The translations under genes were made by a program, and so were the position numbers. Positions 59,130-64,000 of a stretch of 64,000 nucleotides of DNA are shown piece by piece. Under the pieces are notes generated by a model. The model did no database searches. It saw only the letters and a program-made list of their open reading frames with translations, and had not been told where the DNA came from. The DNA comes from Eonycteris spelaea (taxonomy: Eukaryota > Chordata > Mammalia > Chiroptera > Pteropodidae): assembly GCA_003508835.1 (NCBI GenBank), contig PUFA01000116.1, positions 2,232,001 to 2,296,000 on the forward strand. The letters run 5' to 3'. Each line of letters starts with the position of its first letter. Position 1 is the stretch's first letter.

Positions 59130-60350
59130 TTAAACATATGTATTTTTCTGAGTATTCGTTCTCTGAATTCTCAAGCATTTCCTCATCAAATAGAAACAAA
59201 GTATTTTGATAAACTGCCACATTTCTAGAAAGGCTTATATTTTCACTTTCTTAATCCAGGAGAGAGAGTGGTCAGGACAAGAGGCGACCATAGAGATAAG
59301 AAAAGGGACTTTACACTGGAAGATGGAGCAGAATCAGACCCAGGGCGGTTTGCGGTGTGGGGAAGAACAGTTTTGTAGAGTTAGGTCATGCTTCAGCCTC
59401 TCGCTCTTGCATCATCAGCCTGCGATCCCACTGCTAATTAAATTAATAAAAAGGCATTTTGTGAAAAGACGCGCCCACGCCCGCTGCGTTACCAGGCACA
59501 GGGTTCCCGTCTGCTGTGATTAAACAGCTTCACCACTTAACAATGAGGCAAAAAAAAAACAAAAGAAAATAAAACAATTAAAAATAACAGCAAGAGGGAA
59601 AAGTTGGATTACAGTGAATATGTCCCGATTCCCTGCCCTCCTCGCCCCCGAAATCCCTATTCATTCGTGATGACACATTAGGAAAGCACTCAATTTGAAT
59701 CTGACATTCTCAATTACCTTGGGCTTCACAACTTTGTTTAATAATTATTATAATTACAAGAAATAACATCCTGTTCTCACTCAATTAAGGATGAGAGTAA
59801 TAAACTGAGAAATTATAGCTTATAAAGCTAAAGCTTTAGATACAAACGAGGAGTACCACATCTTTCAATGATGTTTTCCTGAATGGTCTGGAGGTCACTT
59901 ATTTGGAGTTATTTTAAGGGGCTCGAATAACATCTCTTCTTTGACCTGATGCCGATACATGTGTTTTTGTTCAAGGAAGATAAATTTTAAAAATCTTTTT
60001 AGCATTGGCTACATTTTATGTTAAAAACGGGCATACTCCAATATATTAGGATTAGATTTAGTGGTGAGAGATTAAAAAAACCCCAAAACCTAAAAATTTA
60101 CTTCTGGCTCCTCTAGACATCCGGGCAGGATGTCCAAGTCTAGAATATGCCCCACGGTGTCAAGCCCAGCGCCCCCCCTCCCCCCCACACCCCGCCGTTC
60201 GACGGTGTGTGGCCTCTGTGCCCAAGCTCATCTCAAGGTTCAAGATGAAGTGATGCCCCGTTTCCACTTACATCTCATTGGCAACTCTTAGGCACACGAT
60301 GAAACTGCAGGGAGGTAAGAAGTGAAGTCTCTGCGCCAGGCAGCCGTGAC
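59130..60350. other. Intergenic; AT-rich homeobox-like words, otherwise nothing recognised
   Basis: Bases 59700-59850 contain clustered TAAT words and few CpGs. A C-rich tract lies at 60171-60194. No gene supported. Confidence 0.4.
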
Positions 60351-60354
60351 CTGC

Positions 60355-60600
60355 CTTCAAATTGCTTGTTCTACTATTACAGAACAGGGCTGCCAAGCGG
60401 TTTCTGTAACGAGCCCGACAGTCAATATTTTAGGTTTTCTGAGCCGCGTAGCCTCTGTCTCGACTACTTCACTCTGCTGTCGCATTGTGAAAGCAGCCAC
60501 AGACAATACATATATGAATGTTTGTAGCCATGTTCCAATAAAACTTTATGTACAAGAATAGGTAGCAGGCTGGATTAAGCCCACAGGCTGAGCCCTGGTA
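60355..60600 (+). repeat. MER1-type hAT-Charlie element
   Basis: Body words in order: CAGTCAATATTTTAGGTTTT, GCAGCCACAGACAATACATA, GTTCCAATAAAACTTTATGT and GCAGGCTGGATTAAGCCC. The left terminal repeat is degraded; the right end ends near GAGCCCTGGT. Confidence 0.8.
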
Positions 60601-60609
60601 CAGAAGATG

Positions 60610-61685
60610 CGTAAAACGGATGCTGGCAGTAAGCGGTATGTGTGCCTCCCAGACCCGGTCACAGGCATATCGGTAATGTTAACTTTGGTCAGTTTCTTCA
60701 GCATACTCCTCCCTTTTCAGTACAGTTAGCGGCAGCAAAAAAAAAAAAAATTAAAAAAAATTAAAAAAATAAAACTGCCAATAATTAATTAAAATCAGCC
60801 GAATGATGTAGTGGAGGGTAAATTTGTTTAAAGCTGTCTTTGAAGGACTAGTTCGTGGATTTCAGTTATGCTGACCATTCTTTTACTGGGCAAAGACGTC
60901 CGTCTTGTTTATCACCTTGGGAAAAGAACGGTTGTCTTCTCGACCGCGTGCTCGGGAGTGACAAGACTGCACGAGAGGAGGAGCACTCTGAATGCGGAGG
61001 AGAGGCCGAGAAAATAAGTATGGCCTTGCCCCTCTACTGGGCAGAGCAGGACAAGCCTGTGATCTTTCATTTAATTATATCTCATTTTCAGATCTTTTCT
61101 TTCTTCTGGGAGGAGAGGGGAGAAGAGATGCAGGATTACACTGGCTAGTTCTCACCTGAGCAAAATTAACCCCATAGGCACGCGATCAAAATTCATTCTG
61201 GTAATTAATTCATTTATCATTAATTACCTATTTCATTAATTTTTTCCTGATTTTATGTCAAATATTTTATATTTGACACACACACACACGGAATTGAGAG
61301 TCTTCTCTAATCCACCTCTCAGGCCCTCTTGGAGTTTTTTGTGCCCATCCCAATAATTGAACGATGTACCTGGAATGCCTGGTTCTAGTTTCCGGTGCTT
61401 GCAGAATTCTGAGAGTGAGGACCATTCTGCGAACTGCCCGCCCTCCCAGTTCCTTTTTCTCCGTTTACGGTCTTGTCAGTATAGGGACAGTAAGCGCCAA
61501 GATCTTTCCTTTTCAATTCACTGACTGCTGTTAAGTTTACTTTTAGCATCTCCTAAACTCCTAATTTTTTGTTTACTACAAAAGATGTTTAACTTTAACC
61601 TGACCGAAGATTTTTACTGCACTGATAGGAGTCTAGAATGACAAGTCGCCTTTTGACGTTTATGAATGGCAATGTAGAATGTCAG
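60610..61685. other. Intergenic; nothing recognised
   Basis: Unique sequence with an A-run and AT-rich spacer at 60738-60772 and a short (AC)n at 61278-61289. A 97-codon frame at 60855 lacks recognisable similarity. Confidence 0.45.
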
Positions 61686-61689
61686 AATA

Positions 61690-61845
61690 GTAGAGCTATA
61701 AAGAACGTTAGAGATAAATTAGTCCAAATTCCTTGGTTGACAGGGGACTGAGATTCAGAGAAGACAAGTAATGTGCTCTGGATTGCACAGCTAATTAATT
61801 AAAAAACTCAGCGGAAACTCAGGTCTTCCGGTTCACAGAACACTC
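61690..61845 (-). repeat. MIR3-like SINE fragment
   Basis: GAACGTTAGAGATAAATTAG, CAGGGGACTGAGATTCAGAG and GGATTGCACAGCTAATTAAT fit a reverse MIR3-like core. Confidence 0.55.
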
Positions 61846-62060
61846 GAGAGTCCCACCTCCCTCCTGGTAAGCTGGACTCTCAGTGGGAATGTGGCTTTTA
61901 CAGCCAACCGGAGCAGACAGGAAGCTGCCTGTCAGGCATCAGGGTGGAGGAGGAAGAGGATACCTGACTCTTCTACTACATCTTGCAACAGGAGTAAATA
62001 AGGAGGGCCTTAGCTGCTTCTGGAAAAGCCGTCTGTTCTCTGGGACAAAGACACAGCATG

Positions 62061-62120
62061 GTGGCTGCACAGAGACCTGTTTAGGACAAGGTGACCACAC
62101 AGAGGCTTGTCTGGGACAAT
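62061..62120 (+). repeat. Two-copy 30-bp tandem repeat
   Basis: Units 62061-62090 and 62091-62120 match at 22 of 30 positions; shared core CACAGAG and GGACAA. A 95-codon frame (61883-62170) reads through it in phase. Confidence 0.6.
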
Positions 62121-62484
62121 GTAAGAAGCACAAGATGACCCTTACTTGGATGTCAGGCCAGTCTTTGTAACATTCTTGGGTATCTTTAGGTTTTCTAGGT
62201 GGTCTCAAGGGATTATCCCCAAAGCCAGAGAGCATTTCATTTACTTTGGCTTAATATGACAGGTTTTGGAAGAGAGAAAATGTGTCAAATTTAGACCAAA
62301 TAAAAAGATTAGTAACATTTCTCAAAAGGCTTGAGATTCCTAAGCATTAAAAATTGAAACTAAGATGTTTGGTTGTGTAGTTTTATAAGGACCATAAATA
62401 CTTAGTACAGCCTAACATGGTTATTAATTTCCCAGGTCATCTTCATAAATGGGTACAATTTCCACTGATTCATTTAAACATTTG

Positions 62485-62960
62485 GATACATATTCATATT
62501 ACATATATATAATATACATATGAAATACACATATACATTATGTCTATATATGTTAATATATTAACATATTTATGTGCATATACATATACATGCATTCACA
62601 GACAAAACATATACATTAATATGTATGTTATACACACATATTACATGTACATATTATATAATATACATATGTTGTGTATATAATATGCATCTGTGTGTGC
62701 ACAAACACATTCACATTCATATAGCCATATGCATCTATGGAAATTTTACCTATTTATGAAGATGATCTTGAAAATTAATTAATAAACATGTTGGCACATA
62801 CTAAGTATTTATGTATGTACATACGCACATAGACGCATATATACCTACAAACACATTTATCAAATATGTATTAACAGAATATATATGCATGCATATAAAC
62901 CCTTCTTTTTTCATCTGTGAATATACTGAGATCCCTCTCCTCCATGTATGTATATATTTT
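62485..62960. repeat. AT-rich (TA/CA)n low-complexity tract
   Basis: Imperfect TATA/ACATAT/TGTA repeats over about 475 bp. Frames within it are His/Ile/Tyr-rich by composition and not genes. Confidence 0.85.
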
Positions 62961-63479
62961 TATATTGTATACTTTACCTTATTCTTCCCTTTTCTTTTCC
63001 CTCAAGAAGAGGAAGGGGAGTGAAAAGAGAGGGGGAGTATAGGAGAGAACAAGACTGCGTGACCAAAAAATGCCCAAACGTTAATATGAAAAGAATAAAT
63101 GCTTGATCATAATAATTAGGGACACATGCCCTTGTTGAATCTCATCTGTTTTAGCTTAAGAAAAGCTATTTTAAAAGAACATTCTAAAATGAAAGAAACT
63201 CTCTCTACTTTCTAAAACCAACAAAGGCTACCTCATACTGCAAGTCATTATAGCAAAAGCATTAGGCAGGAAGGACCATTTAAAGTTAAATCTGTCATTA
63301 ATTTACTGACTATTCACTTGAATCTTATAAATAATTTTAAGTAGAAAGGGTTGTCAGATGTAATTAAGGTCATTATTTCATGTTGAAGTAGCCCACAGGC
63401 TTTTCTAATGTAAAAATCTTCCCATAAAAAGAAGAGCTAAGATTTCTTCAAGGTTAAAGGTCTCTGGAGTCTAGTTTTC

Positions 63480-64000
63480 AACGTGCTGAGTGGGAGATGT
63501 CACTGGATGTTTGGCTGAACTACAGATCTAGTGCTCAGGTCCAGGTCTGAGTTTGGAAGTCCTCAACCTAGGTTGTTAACTAGAGTCAAGGAAGCAGCTG
63601 CAACTGCCTAGTGACAGCATTTAGGGTGACCGGAGAAGACAGCCTCGTACCCTCAAGGGTGTCCAACATCAAAGGAATGGACACATCCTACAGCTTGACA
63701 GGATGTGGGTAGAGTAGTCTGAGAACATCGGAGGAATGCGTCGTCAAGAAGTCAGATTGAGAGGATGTTTCCAGAAGGGGGTGACTGTGGACAGGGTCAA
63801 TCTGTCTTGCGAGGTAGGCCTGAGACACTCCACTGGACTTAAGAGTGATGAGGTCCCTGGTGAGAACAACTAGCAGATTGGGGGCAACAGCCAGACTGTG
63901 GTGGGCAATGAAGATACTGAGTGTAGACAGCTCAGAAGGGAGAGGAAGGGAGGTGGTTCTGGGAAGAGGACATGGGGAAAGGGGCTGAGGAAGTAGATTT
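63480..64000 (-). repeat. L2 LINE fragment, antisense, continues past the right edge
   Basis: Reverse-L2 text: GAGACACTCCACTGGACTTA, GGGCAATGAAGATACTGAGT, GTGTAGACAGCTCAGAAGGG. Purine-rich throughout. Diverged. Confidence 0.5.

Noticed and set aside
62574..63023. His/Ile/Tyr-rich small proteins
   Set aside because: Compositional by-products of the TA/CA low-complexity tract.

Overview
The window is nuclear DNA from a placental mammal. It has long non-coding stretches, ancient mammalian interspersed repeats (L2, MIR, L1M, hAT-Charlie-type elements), one CpG island and split coding sequence. I see no Alu, B1/B2, carnivore tRNA-Lys SINE or young L1, so the order cannot be fixed. The low load of recent SINEs is itself notable. 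No bacterial-type genes, CRISPR arrays or operons are present.

The window covers the 5' part of CUL1 (cullin-1, the scaffold of SCF ubiquitin ligases), transcribed leftwards on the minus strand. The CpG-island promoter lies at about 38.48-40.24 kb. The most likely first-exon splice donor is at 39354/39353. Intron 1 is about 29 kb. Exon 2 (9815-10114) carries 160 nt of 5' UTR with three very short upstream ORFs, the start codon at 9954, and codons 1-46 plus two bases of codon 47. The rest of CUL1 lies beyond the left edge; bases 1-9814 are intron 2.

Left part (1-9814, intron 2): AT-rich DNA with an L2 copy, an antisense L1 relic, a MIR, an L1 3' end and two hAT fragments. Middle (10115-39353, intron 1): MIR and L2 relics, four or five L1 3' ends, a decayed and internally deleted DYNLL1 processed pseudogene (about 11.56-12.04 kb), a retroposon with a tRNA-Val(UAC) head and a perfect 11-bp target duplication (31.73-31.94 kb), and a solo class-I-like retroviral LTR (32.29-32.70 kb).

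Right part (40.25-64 kb) is upstream of CUL1 and has no recognisable gene. It contains many L2 and MIR copies, nested insertions (MIR in a MER5A-like element, MIR in L2, L1 beside L2, sense L1 within antisense L1), a Tigger-like DNA transposon, a GC-rich patch at 49.43-49.90 kb with a G-quadruplex motif, and a pure (GA)42 microsatellite. Most open reading frames here, including those of 300 or more codons across the CpG island, are chance frames in GC-rich or repeat DNA. I found no convincing new system. The best leads are the uORF cluster in CUL1 exon 2, the tRNA-Val retroposon and the GC-rich upstream patch.
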